Part shown: piece after piece, positions 24,631 through 32,708 of the stretch
Position numbering within the stretch: the stretch's first letter is position 1
Layout of the letters: the number at the start of each line of letters is the position of its first letter
Assembly: GCF_014203835.1 (NCBI RefSeq)
Contig: NZ_JACHJW010000001.1
Span: 6,398,501 to 6,462,500 of the forward strand
Origin: Micromonospora polyrhachis
GTDB lineage: Bacteria; Actinomycetota; Actinomycetes; Mycobacteriales; Micromonosporaceae
DNA: 64,000 nucleotides
Direction: 5' to 3'
The notes under the pieces: generated by a model
Databases searched by the model: none
Told to the model about the DNA's origin: nothing
What the model saw: only the letters and a program-made list of their open reading frames with translations
Translations under genes and position numbers: made by a program

Positions 24631-25893
24631 TCACAACCGCTCGACGTTGGGCCCGGTGCACCGGTTGCGGGTGTCGAAGACGTAGCTGGCCGAGTCGGTG
24701 ACCAGGTCGTAGTCCAGCGTGTCGTGGTCGGTCACCACCACCACGGCGTCGGCGGTGCGGACCTCCTTCTCGGTCAGGTTGACCAGGGTCACGCCCGGTG
24801 GGATGTGCCCCAGCTCGGCGTACGGTTCGACCGCGCGAATCCGGGCCCCGAGCTTGGCCAACTCGGCGGCCACGTCGACGGCCGGGGAGTCCCGCATGTC
24901 GCCGGTGTTCTTCTTGTACGCGAGACCCAGCAGGAGCAACTGGGCGTCCTTCATCGACCGGCCCCGTTGGTTCAACCCGGCCATGATCCGGTTTGCCACG
25001 TGTTGCGGCATCGAGTGGTTGATGTCGCTGGCCAACTCCACGAATCGGAACTGCCGGTTCAAGGTGCGCTTGACCTGCCAGGACAGGTAGCACGGGTCGA
25101 TCGGCAGGCAGTGTCCGCCCACACCGGGGCCGGGGCGGAAGGCCATGAAGCCGAAGGGTTTGGTGGCGGCGGCGTCGATGGCCTGCCAGACGTTGACGTC
25201 CAGTTGGTGGGCGAGCACGGTCAGCTCGTTGACGAGTGCGATGTTGACCTGGCGGTACGTGTTCTCGATCAGCTTGGTGAGTTCCGCGACCCGGGTGGAG
25301 TCGACCGTGACCGTCCGGTCGACGATCCGGCGATAGAAGGCGTCGACCTTCGCCAGGGCCATGGCGTCGATTCCGGAGACCACCTTCGGGGTGTTCTCCA
25401 GCCGCCAGATCGAATTTCCCGGATCGATGCGCTCGGGACTGTAGCCGACGTGGAAGTCCTCCGGACTGCGCAGGCCACTGCCCTGCATCAGCAGCGGGCA
25501 GAGCAGTTCCTCGGTGGTGCCGGGGTAGGTGGTCGACTCCAGGATGACGGTGCAGCCGGGGCGGATGTGGGGGGCGAGGGCGATGCCGGCCTGCTCGACG
25601 TAGCTGAGGTCCGGTGCGCCGTCCCGCAGCGGGGTGGGCACGCTGATCACACAGACGTCGAAGTCCCTCGCGTCCCCGTAGTCGGTGGTCGGTAGGTATC
25701 GCCCGGTCGCCAGGGCGGCGGCGAGCCGGGTGGATGAGATGTCCTCGATGAACGACTCACCTGCGCTGAGTCGCTTGATCCGGCTGGTGTCGAGATCGAT
25801 TCCCACGACGTCGAACCCCGCCTCGACTCCGCGGACAGCCAGGGGAAGACCCACGTATCCCTGACCGATCACCACCAGTTTCTCAGCCTGCAT
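24631..25893 (-). CDS. UDP-sugar (UDP-glucose / UDP-ManNAc type) 6-dehydrogenase
   Basis: 420 residues. The ATG at 25893 has AGGAG upstream and begins right at the NAD-binding motif VVIGQGYVGLPLAV (7-20). SVPTPLRDG and EKLIENTYR-like LTKLIENTYRQVNIAL mark the central domain; catalytic Cys262 is in GVGGHCLPIDP, and AYKKNTGDMRDSPAV opens the C-terminal UDP-binding domain. GGHCLPIDP is nearer to the UDP-N-acetyl-mannosaminuronate/UDP-N-acetylglucosamine dehydrogenase branch than to classic UDP-glucose dehydrogenase. It oxidises the sugar C6 to a carboxylate for surface polysaccharide. Probably an operon with the epimerase. Confidence 0.88.
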   Translation of the reverse strand: MQAEKLVVIGQGYVGLPLAVRGVEAGFDVVGIDLDTSRIKRLSAGESFIEDISSTRLAAALATGRYLPTTDYGDARDFDVCVISVPTPLRDGAPDLSYVEQAGIALAPHIRPGCTVILESTTYPGTTEELLCPLLMQGSGLRSPEDFHVGYSPERIDPGNSIWRLENTPKVVSGIDAMALAKVDAFYRRIVDRTVTVDSTRVAELTKLIENTYRQVNIALVNELTVLAHQLDVNVWQAIDAAATKPFGFMAFRPGPGVGGHCLPIDPCYLSWQVKRTLNRQFRFVELASDINHSMPQHVANRIMAGLNQRGRSMKDAQLLLLGLAYKKNTGDMRDSPAVDVAAELAKLGARIRAVEPYAELGHIPPGVTLVNLTEKEVRTADAVVVVTDHDTLDYDLVTDSASYVFDTRNRCTGPNVERL

Positions 25894-26051
25894 GTCGGCT
25901 CCTAAGGCTCCTAACGGCATAGGGCACACCTTAGGTGTCGATATGGAGGTCTAAGGGTGAAACACCACTAAAACTGGACATGGGCGATGAGTTTCTGTCA
26001 GCAGTGTTGCTGAGGGATGACTAACCGCCCACTCGGCCACCGGCCGGCGAC

Positions 26052-26117
26052 CGAGTGGTTGGGGTAGCCCGTTCGGTTGGCTTCCGAGTGGTTGGGGTAG
26101 CCCGTTCAGTTGGCTTC
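26052..26117. repeat. Two 33-bp direct tandem repeats at the kinase stop codon
   Basis: A 33-base unit starting CGAGTGGTTGGGGTAGCCCG is present at 26052-26084 and again at 26085-26117, with a single mismatch. That mismatch is in the base triplet that forms the stop of the minus-strand PknB-like gene (TCA at 26106-26108 versus TCG in the other copy), so the copy beyond the gene lacks the stop. Confidence 0.85.
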
Positions 26118-27440
26118 GGTCGTGGTCTCCGGGCCGGGCGAGGGCGGCGTGCGGCTCGGCGTGGCGGACGTCGTACCCGCCGGGGGTGGGGTGGGTTCGT
26201 TGCTGGCCGGCGTGCTGGGATCGGTACTCGGCTCGGCAGACGAGGACGGCTGGGCGGTGGGGGAGCTGCTCGAGCCGGGTGACGGGTCGTGGTTGCGGCC
26301 GGTGGAACCGGTGGTGGTGACCCCTGGTGAGGTGGCCTGGGTGGACGGAGTGGAGACGGCCGGCACGGACGGGGAGATCTGGTCGGTGGGGTCCTGTCCG
26401 GTATCGCGGCTCAGTCCGAGCGCGGCGGCCAGACCGGCCAGCCCCAGCACCACCGCGCCCGCGACGCTGAGCAGCGTTGCCCGACGGGAGCGGGTACGCG
26501 TCGGCGGGGCGGCGACCACCGGCAACTCGGTCAGCGTGTCCGGTCCCGACTTCGCGCCCGTACCGGCGACGATCGGGGAAAACCCCCCGGCGCCGGTGGC
26601 GGTCGTCGGCTCCTCGCCGGCAAGGGCTCGGGCGGCGGCGGCGAAGGCGGCCGCGGTGGGATACCGCTCGGCGGGATCCTTCGCCAACGCCCGCATGATC
26701 AACTCGGCGACCGGGGCGGGCACCTCGGCAGGCAGCGGCGGGGGCATCTCGTCCAGGTGTCGTACCGCGACCTCGAGCGGAGTGTCTCCGGTGAACGGAG
26801 GCGCGCCGGCGAGGCAGCAGTACGCCACCGCCCCCAGCGCGTAGATGTCGGTGGCGGCGGAGACCGGCCGACCGGAGGCCTGCTCGGGAGCCATGTACAG
26901 GGCGGTGCCCGGGATGCCGTTCGTGCTCGTGATGCTGGTCACAGAGGTGGACCGGGCCACCCCGAAGTCGACCAGGACCACCGTCCCGTCCGGCTGGACC
27001 AGCAGGTTGCTCGGCTTCACGTCACGATGGACGATCCCCTTCTCGTGCGCGGCGTGCAGTGCGTCCGCGGACTGGGCCAGCACGGAGAGGGTCTGCGGCA
27101 CGTCGAGTTGGCCGGCCGCCTCGATCCGGCGGTTGAGCGGTTCGCCGTGGACGTACTCCATGACCAGGTAGTCGGCGCTGCCGCCCGGCGCGTTCGGGTC
27201 CTCGCCGACGTCGTACACCCGGACGATTCCCGGGTGGTGCAGAGCGGCCATCATCTTCGCCTCGGCGCGGAACCGGGCGATGAAGGTCGGGTCGGTCAGC
27301 AGGCTCGGGAGCAGGATCTTTACCGCGACCTCACGGTCCAGCAACAGATCGGTCGCGCGCCACACGTCGCCCATCCCGCCGGTGGCGAGACGTTCGTCAA
27401 GACGGTAGCGGTCGCTGAGTACGACTCCCGAGCACAACAC
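26106..27440 (-). CDS. PknB-like transmembrane Ser/Thr protein kinase
   Basis: 444 residues with a GTG start. The kinase domain has the Gly loop TGGMGDVWRA (20-29), Lys41 in VAVKIL, HRDVKPSN with Asp140, DFG at 158-160, and APEQ at 184-187. A basic stretch (RTRSRR) precedes a single membrane segment at about 322-344. The outside part is a low-complexity Ser/Thr/Pro-rich tail with no PASTA repeats, so it resembles PknA-like rather than PknB-like sensing. It follows the ABC ATPase gene on the same strand after 30 bp and may be cotranscribed with it. Confidence 0.9.
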   Translation of the reverse strand: MLCSGVVLSDRYRLDERLATGGMGDVWRATDLLLDREVAVKILLPSLLTDPTFIARFRAEAKMMAALHHPGIVRVYDVGEDPNAPGGSADYLVMEYVHGEPLNRRIEAAGQLDVPQTLSVLAQSADALHAAHEKGIVHRDVKPSNLLVQPDGTVVLVDFGVARSTSVTSITSTNGIPGTALYMAPEQASGRPVSAATDIYALGAVAYCCLAGAPPFTGDTPLEVAVRHLDEMPPPLPAEVPAPVAELIMRALAKDPAERYPTAAAFAAAARALAGEEPTTATGAGGFSPIVAGTGAKSGPDTLTELPVVAAPPTRTRSRRATLLSVAGAVVLGLAGLAAALGLSRDTGQDPTDQISPSVPAVSTPSTQATSPGVTTTGSTGRNHDPSPGSSSSPTAQPSSSAEPSTDPSTPASNEPTPPPAGTTSATPSRTPPSPGPETTTEAN

Positions 27441-27470
27441 GGCGGTAACCGTACCCAGTCCGCTGACTCG

Positions 27471-28568
27471 TCATGCGGCCGGTTCGATGGTCGGGATCGC
27501 GACCGAGGTGGCGGGGTCGTAGAGGCGGATCCGGTCGGGGTCGAGGGACAGGAACACCACCTGCCCGACGCTGGCGGTCGTCGTGGTGGGTGTCTGCACC
27601 TTCACCGATCGTCCGGCCACGTCGACGGTGAGCAGGATCGCTGCTCCGGTCGGCTCGACCACCTCCACCCGTGCGGGCAGCCGATCGGGTGCGTCCACAT
27701 TGTGGACCTCCAGGTTCTCCGCTCGGATACCGACGGTGACCGAAGCGCCGTTGTACGCGCCCAGGTGGGGTAGGGGGACCATCCGGTCGGCGAGGTGCAG
27801 TCTGGCCCGTCCGGCGCTTCGCTCAAGCCGGGCGGGCAGGAAGTTCATCGGAGGTGCGCCGAGGAACCCGCCGACGAACTCGTCGGCGGGCGCGTCGTAG
27901 ACCTGTAGCGGCGGACCGAGTTGCACGATCCGGCCCTGGCGCATGACCGCGACCCGGTCGCCGAGGGACAGCGCCTCGGCCTGGTCGTGGGTGACGTAGA
28001 CGATGGTGGTGCCGAGCTTGCCGACGAGCCGCTTCAGTTCGGTGCGGAACTGCATCCGCAGCAGAGCATCCAAGTTGGACAGAGGCTCGTCCATCAGCAG
28101 CACCCCGGCGTCGACGACGATGGCCCGGGCGACGGCCACGCGCTGGCGCTGCCCACCGGAGAGCTGCGCGGGATGGCGGTCGAGGACGTCGGTGAGGTCC
28201 AGTAGTTCGGCGGCCTCGGCGACCCGGCGGTCGATCTCCGGTTTCGGCATCAGGCGCATGGCGAGCCCGAACCCGATGTTCTGTCGTACCCGCAGATGCG
28301 GAAAGATCGCGTAGGACTGGAACACCATGGACAGGTTGCGTTGCCGGGCGGGCAGGTCGGTGACGTCCCGCCCGCCGATGTGTACGGTGCCGGCGTCCGG
28401 CGATTCCAGCCCGGCGATCAGACGCAGCAGAGTGGTCTTGCCACAGCCACTCGGGCCGACCAGTACGAGGAACTCCCCGTCGGCCACCCGCAGGCTGATG
28501 TCGTCGGTGGCCCGGACCTTCGTACCCGGATAGGTCTTTACCAGGTCGTGCAGCACGATTTCGGCCAA
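27471..28568 (-). CDS. MalK/UgpC-like sugar ABC transporter ATPase
   Basis: 365 residues, the usual length for CUT1 ATPases. The TTG at 28568 is taken as start because GGGGAG lies about six bases upstream and the fold begins there. Walker A GPSGCGKT is at 38-45, signature LSGGQRQRV, Walker [14 protein letters not shown], and switch VTHDQ; the C-terminal TOBE-type domain includes [10 protein letters not shown] and a final IRLYDPAT. It is most likely the ATPase for the permease pair and binding protein at 30955-34073 on the same strand, from which it is separated by four plus-strand genes. Confidence 0.88.
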   Translation of the reverse strand: MAEIVLHDLVKTYPGTKVRATDDISLRVADGEFLVLVGPSGCGKTTLLRLIAGLESPDAGTVHIGGRDVTDLPARQRNLSMVFQSYAIFPHLRVRQNIGFGLAMRLMPKPEIDRRVAEAAELLDLTDVLDRHPAQLSGGQRQRVAVARAIVVDAGVLLMDEPLSNLDALLRMQFRTELKRLVGKLGTTIVYVTHDQAEALSLGDRVAVMRQGRIVQLGPPLQVYDAPADEFVGGFLGAPPMNFLPARLERSAGRARLHLADRMVPLPHLGAYNGASVTVGIRAENLEVHNVDAPDRLPARVEVVEPTGAAILLTVDVAGRSVKVQTPTTTTASVGQVVFLSLDPDRIRLYDPATSVAIPTIEPAA

Positions 28569-28777
28569 CTTGGTCTCCCCTGGGCGTCGGCGGTCGGGGT
28601 ATCCCACATGTTGCCCTGATCGACATCGACGTGCCAGAGCGCGCAGGCGAAGGAACCTCGGCGGAGGTGTATTCGAAATCCGCCGGGGTACGCGCTGGCG
28701 GCATTCACCCATCCGGTATCGGCGGGGTGGTGCCGAAGGATGCCGGGTCCGGGTGACGCCGAAGGGGGAAAGACCAG

Positions 28778-29431
28778 ATGGCAGCAGGCAAGCAGGCCGG
28801 ATCACCGCAGAGTGCGGCGGCTGGTAAGGCCCAACAGGCCCGTAACCAGGCGACGCAGGTCGGGCACGAAGCGACGCACGCGGGGAGTGAGGTGGCGCAC
28901 CACGCCGCCGGCCAGACCCGCGAGGTCGCGGGCGAGGCCAACCGACAGGCCCGCGACCTGATGGGCGAAGCCTCCGCGCAACTGCGCCAACAGGCACAGA
29001 CCCAGCAGAACCGCGTCGTCGAAGGGCTGCGTGGGCTCGGCCACGAGTTGGCGGAGATGGCGAGTCGTAGCGACCAGTCGGGAATGGCCACCGAGATGGT
29101 CCGACGGGCCTCGCACTCCGCCAACCAGGCGGCGGGTTGGCTGGCGGATCGCGAGCCCGGCACGGTGGTGGACGAGGTACGCCACTACGCCCGGCAGCAT
29201 CCTGGCACCTTCCTGGCTGTCGCGGCGGTGGCCGGGGCGCTGGTCGGGCGACTGACCCGGAACATGTCCGGGGCGGGCGACGGCACCTCCGGTCCGAGTC
29301 GTGCCGCTGGTCGGACCGCTCCCGCTGGTCCGGGCGCTGGCGTCGAGGGCGGGGCCCATCCGGCCACGCCGTATCCGACCACGCCGGGTACGCCACATTC
29401 GACCACGCCGGGTACGGAGGTGCCGAGGTGA
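28778..29431 (+). CDS. Ala/Gln-rich LEA-like / ElaB-YqjD-like protein
   Basis: 217 residues. The first ~120 residues are rich in Ala, Gln, Arg and His and carry no large hydrophobic stretch (AGKAQQARNQATQVGHEATH, GQTREVAGEANRQARDLMGE), which suggests long amphipathic helices as in LEA or YqjD-type proteins. A short hydrophobic segment follows (PGTFLAVAAVAGALVGRL, about 140-158) that could anchor it in the membrane, then a Gly/Pro/Thr-rich tail. AAGGGGGAAA serves as a ribosome site. It is the first of four plus-strand genes and overlaps the next by four bases. Function is unknown; a stress or envelope role is a guess from composition. Confidence 0.7.
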   Translation: MAAGKQAGSPQSAAAGKAQQARNQATQVGHEATHAGSEVAHHAAGQTREVAGEANRQARDLMGEASAQLRQQAQTQQNRVVEGLRGLGHELAEMASRSDQSGMATEMVRRASHSANQAAGWLADREPGTVVDEVRHYARQHPGTFLAVAAVAGALVGRLTRNMSGAGDGTSGPSRAAGRTAPAGPGAGVEGGAHPATPYPTTPGTPHSTTPGTEVPR

Positions 29432-29841
29432 GCGATCCGGCCCGCCCGGTCGTCGAGCCGGGACAAGACAGGTCCCAACTGTCCCTCGGTGAACTACTCG
29501 GTGAGGTGACCCGGGACGTCTCCACCCTGGTACGGCAGGAGGTGGAGTTGGCCAAGGCGGAGTTGCGCCAGGATGCCCGGACGGCAGGCAAGGCCGGCGG
29601 GATGTTCGGCGGTGTCGCCCTGGCCGGTTTCATGGTGCTGCTGTTCGTGTCGTACGCGATCTGGTGGGCGCTGGCCGAGGCGATACCCGAGGGCTGGGCG
29701 GCACTGATCGTGGCGGTGATCTGGGCGGTCGTCGCGGCGGTCCTCTTCGCCATGGCCCGCAAACGGATGAAGGAGGTCCGGGGCCTACAACGGACGAAGG
29801 AAACCGTCCGGGAGATGCCGACCGCCCTCCGGGGCCGGTGA
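29428..29841 (+). CDS. Phage holin-3_6-like (actinobacterial holin-X) membrane protein
   Basis: 137 residues with a GTG start overlapping the previous stop (GTGA). The N-terminal helix LGELLGEVTRDVSTLVRQEVELAKAEL and two membrane helices (MFGGVALAGFMVLLFVSY and AALIVAVIWAVVAAVLFAMA) match the family called phage holin family protein, which is chromosomal in most actinobacteria and not evidence of a prophage. Role unknown. It is translationally coupled to the upstream gene and followed by a DUF3618 gene, the usual order for this cluster. Confidence 0.85.
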   Translation: MSDPARPVVEPGQDRSQLSLGELLGEVTRDVSTLVRQEVELAKAELRQDARTAGKAGGMFGGVALAGFMVLLFVSYAIWWALAEAIPEGWAALIVAVIWAVVAAVLFAMARKRMKEVRGLQRTKETVREMPTALRGR

Positions 29842-29867
29842 GTCGAGCCGAGCAAAGGAGAGTTGCC

Positions 29868-30488
29868 ATGTCAGCCAATCCCGATCGGATCCGCCGAGAC
29901 ATCGAGCAGACCCGTGATGAGCTGAGCAGCGACGTCGACGCCTTGACCGACCGGGTCAACCCTCGACGGATGGCCAACGAGCGGATGGGTCAGGCGCGCG
30001 GGGCTCTGGGCCGGGCCCGAGAAAGGATCATGGGTACGGCCAGCCACGCTCGCCAGGCCGGGGGAGACAGGGCGTCGGAGGCGTCGCACCGGGCCGCGGA
30101 GACGGCCTCGTCGATGCGGGACCGGGCGAAGTCGATGCCGCACATGTCCATGGAACGGACCGAGGGAAGCCCGTTGGCCGCCGGCCTGATCGCCTTCGGG
30201 GTGGGGCTGCTCGCCGCCGCCCTGGTGCCGCCGAGCCGCTCCGAGCAGCAACTCGCCGGGCAGGCCAAGCGAACGGCGATGGAACACTCCGACGAGTTCA
30301 AGCAGCAGGCCAGCGGTGCGGCCCAGCAGATGCGGGACAACCTGCGGGAGCCGGCACAGCACGCGGCTGAGGCGGTGAAGTCGAAGGCGGCTGGCGGAGC
30401 GTCCGCAGTACGGGATGAGAGCCGGGGCGCTGCCCAGAACCTTCAGGGGCAGGCCCGTCATGCCGGCGAGGACATCAGACGGCAGTAG
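29868..30488 (+). CDS. DUF3618 domain protein
   Basis: 206 residues. The ATG at 29868 has AAAGGAGAG upstream. DRIRRDIEQTRDELSSDVDALTDRVNP at the start is the hallmark of DUF3618. A hydrophobic segment (PLAAGLIAFGVGLLAAALVPP, about 103-123) suggests one membrane pass. The remaining sequence is Ala/Gln/Arg-rich and probably helical. It forms a run with the holin-like gene, 26 bp upstream. Function unknown; co-occurrence with holin-X and LEA-like genes is common. Confidence 0.85.
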   Translation: MSANPDRIRRDIEQTRDELSSDVDALTDRVNPRRMANERMGQARGALGRARERIMGTASHARQAGGDRASEASHRAAETASSMRDRAKSMPHMSMERTEGSPLAAGLIAFGVGLLAAALVPPSRSEQQLAGQAKRTAMEHSDEFKQQASGAAQQMRDNLREPAQHAAEAVKSKAAGGASAVRDESRGAAQNLQGQARHAGEDIRRQ

Positions 30489-30536
30489 GTCGTGCTCGAC
30501 CGAGCCGACCGGCGTACTGGATCCGAAAGGAAGATC

Positions 30537-30932
30537 ATGACGACTCCCGACCGTCCGGCTGGCGGCAGCATGGCTGCGCCCAGCCGGGGTCCGCACGGAC
30601 CCACCACCCACGCCAAGACCAGCGCCGCCGCCACCTTCTCTCTGGTGTTCGGCGTGTCAGCCCTGATCAGTGGCCTTACCGTCATCCTCTCCACGCTGGG
30701 GCTCATCCTCGGCATCATCGGGATCATCCTGGCCGTGATCGGGCTGAAGATGGCCCGGCGGCCCGGGGTGACCGGCCGGGGGGTCGCGATCGGCGGGCTG
30801 GTGCTCAGCATCCTGGCGGTGCTGATCGGGGTGGCCTTCCTGGCCGGTGTCAGCACCTTCCTCAACGATCGGGACGCCGTCGACCGGTTGCAACAGGAGG
30901 TCAACGACCTGCGTGACGAACTGCCGAAGTAA
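30537..30932 (+). CDS. DUF4190-like small membrane protein
   Basis: 131 residues. Two or three hydrophobic segments are evident: SGLTVILSTLGLILGIIGII with AVIGLKMARR after it, and GGLVLSILAVLIGVAFLAGV. A short C-terminal coiled-coil-like tail (DRLQQEVNDLRDEL) follows. This is the pattern of DUF4190 proteins. AAAGGAAG is the ribosome site. It ends the four-gene plus-strand cluster and is convergent with the permease gene, whose stop is 22 bp away. Function unknown. Confidence 0.75.
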   Translation: MTTPDRPAGGSMAAPSRGPHGPTTHAKTSAAATFSLVFGVSALISGLTVILSTLGLILGIIGIILAVIGLKMARRPGVTGRGVAIGGLVLSILAVLIGVAFLAGVSTFLNDRDAVDRLQQEVNDLRDELPK

Positions 30933-30954
30933 GCCGGTCGGGGGCCGACCCGGG

Positions 30955-31779
30955 TCAGCGGACGGTGCTGCCCCACATGTTCAACAGGTAGCGCCGCATC
31001 AGGGCGATGAAGACCAGTGCCGGTACGACCAACGCGAATCCGCCCGCGAACCGATAGGCGAGCGGAGAGTCGGAGAGCGTGGTGAGCACCTGGGCCGGCA
31101 GGCTACGTCGGTTGAGGGTGAGCACGGCAGCGCCGAACACCTCGTTCCATGAGGTGACGAAGGTGAAGATGGCGGCGGCGGCGATGCCCGGCAGAGCCTG
31201 GGGCAGCACGACCCGGGCGAAGGCGCGGGGCGCGGTGGCACCGAAGACCATCGCCGCCTCCTCGTGTTCGACCGGCACCGAGACGAAGACGGCCGACGTG
31301 ATGAGTACGGTGGTCGGCAGGGCGAGCGCGGTGTGCACGAGCGCGACCGCGTACGTCGTGTCGTACAGGCCGGTGCTGAGGAAGACCCGGGCCAGCGGTA
31401 CGGCGAGCACCACGATCGGCAGGGCCCGGACCAGTAGCAGGAACAGCTGGTAGGGATCGCGTCCCCGGAACGCGAACCGGGCGAGGGCGTAGCCGGCCGG
31501 AACACCGAGCAGTAGGGACAGCACCAGGCTGAGCAGGCCGATCTCGACCGAGTTGCGGAACGCGGGCAGCACCCCGGTGGAGCCGAGGAAGGCTGTCATC
31601 GTGTCGACCGACACCCCGGTCGGCAGTAGGGCCAGTGGGAACCGGTCCAGCGACTCCCGACTGGAGAGAGCGGCGAGCGCGATCAGGTAGAGCGGTAGAC
31701 CCATGAAGAGCGTCACGGTGACACAGGCCAGTTGCACCAGCGCCGTACGCCGGGTCGTCCGCCACCGTCGTCGGGTCAT
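30955..31779 (-). CDS. Sugar ABC transporter permease, MalG-type (CUT1)
   Basis: 274 residues and six predicted membrane helices. The EAA loop, EHEEAAMVFGATAPRAFARV followed by VLPQALPGIAA, is the ATPase docking site. The ATG at 31779 overlaps the upstream permease stop by four bases (ATGA). Position as the second permease and length fit the MalG/MsmG role in a carbohydrate importer. It ends 22 bp from the convergent DUF4190 gene. Confidence 0.88.
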   Translation of the reverse strand: MTRRRWRTTRRTALVQLACVTVTLFMGLPLYLIALAALSSRESLDRFPLALLPTGVSVDTMTAFLGSTGVLPAFRNSVEIGLLSLVLSLLLGVPAGYALARFAFRGRDPYQLFLLLVRALPIVVLAVPLARVFLSTGLYDTTYAVALVHTALALPTTVLITSAVFVSVPVEHEEAAMVFGATAPRAFARVVLPQALPGIAAAAIFTFVTSWNEVFGAAVLTLNRRSLPAQVLTTLSDSPLAYRFAGGFALVVPALVFIALMRRYLLNMWGSTVR

Positions 31780-32702
31780 CGCGAGCGCCCATGACTCGGG
31801 TCGCGTAGCACCCGCAGGTAGACCGTGGCGGTGCCGATGGAGAGCGCCAGCAACACCAGGGCGATCGCGGCGGCGACGTGCTCGTTCTGGAGCGTGACGT
31901 GCCACTGGTAGGTCTCGCCGACCAGCAGTGGGAAGTTGCGGCCGGTCAGTGCCTGGGCGACGGCGAAGGTCTGCAACCCGAGGATGGTCCGCAGGATCAG
32001 CGCCACCTGGAGGCTGGGCCGTAACTGGGGGAGCAGGACGTGACGCAGCCGCTGCCAGTAGGTCGCGCCGAAGACCGCTGCCGCCTCGTCGTAGTCGCGG
32101 GGGATGTTCTGTAGACCGGCGACGAGAATGACCAGTACCAGCGAGGTCGCCCGCCACAGTTCGGCGAGCAGCACCGCGACGAACATAGTGGTCGGATTCT
32201 GATAGGAGAGCCAGGCATGGCCCTCGTCGAGGCCGAGGTGGACCAGGGCCGAGTTGAGGTAGCCGCGGTCGGTGAAGATGGACAGCCAGACCAGTCCGGC
32301 GGCCAGGTCGCTGATCGCCAGCGGTACGCACCAGACGTAGAAGTAGAGCCCGGACAGCCGGGGGCGGTCGCGCAGCAGCAACGCCATGGCCAACGCGAAG
32401 GCGAACTGGAGCGGGATGAGTACGACGATCAGCAGCGCCGTGTTCCGGGCCGCCGGCCAGAAGTACGGATCGGCGAGCATCCGGCGGAGGTGGTCGAGGG
32501 TGAACCCGTCGTCGGCACGCAACGCCTGAAGTACGCCGACGGCCAGCGGCCAGAGGAACAGGACGGCGAGGAACACCACGGACGGCGCCACGAGCAGCAG
32601 CGGTACCGGTAGCCGGCCCGTGCGACGTACCCGATGTTCACGGCGGGTCGGGGCCGGCGCGGCTGTGGGGGGCGGCGCGGCTGTCGGCGTTGGCGTCGGC
32701 AC
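31776..32702 (-). CDS. Sugar ABC transporter permease, MalF-type (CUT1)
   Basis: 308 residues with a GTG start. A Pro/Thr-rich N-terminal tail (~20 residues) precedes about six membrane helices beginning PLLLVAPSVVFLAVLFLWP. WCVPLAISDLAAGLVWLSIFTD and the EAA loop YDEAAAVFGATYWQRLRHVL followed by LLPQL mark the CUT1 MalF/UgpA family. It begins seven bases after the binding-protein stop and overlaps the next permease, so binding protein and both permeases are one operon. The sugar is unknown. Confidence 0.88.
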   Translation of the reverse strand: MPTPTPTAAPPPTAAPAPTRREHRVRRTGRLPVPLLLVAPSVVFLAVLFLWPLAVGVLQALRADDGFTLDHLRRMLADPYFWPAARNTALLIVVLIPLQFAFALAMALLLRDRPRLSGLYFYVWCVPLAISDLAAGLVWLSIFTDRGYLNSALVHLGLDEGHAWLSYQNPTTMFVAVLLAELWRATSLVLVILVAGLQNIPRDYDEAAAVFGATYWQRLRHVLLPQLRPSLQVALILRTILGLQTFAVAQALTGRNFPLLVGETYQWHVTLQNEHVAAAIALVLLALSIGTATVYLRVLRDPSHGRSR

Positions 32703-32708
32703 GCTGGT

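Noticed and set aside
28778-30488. Holin-like and Ala-rich genes as prophage remnant
   Set aside because: These families are ordinary chromosomal genes in actinobacteria, and no phage structural, integrase or lysis genes are nearby.
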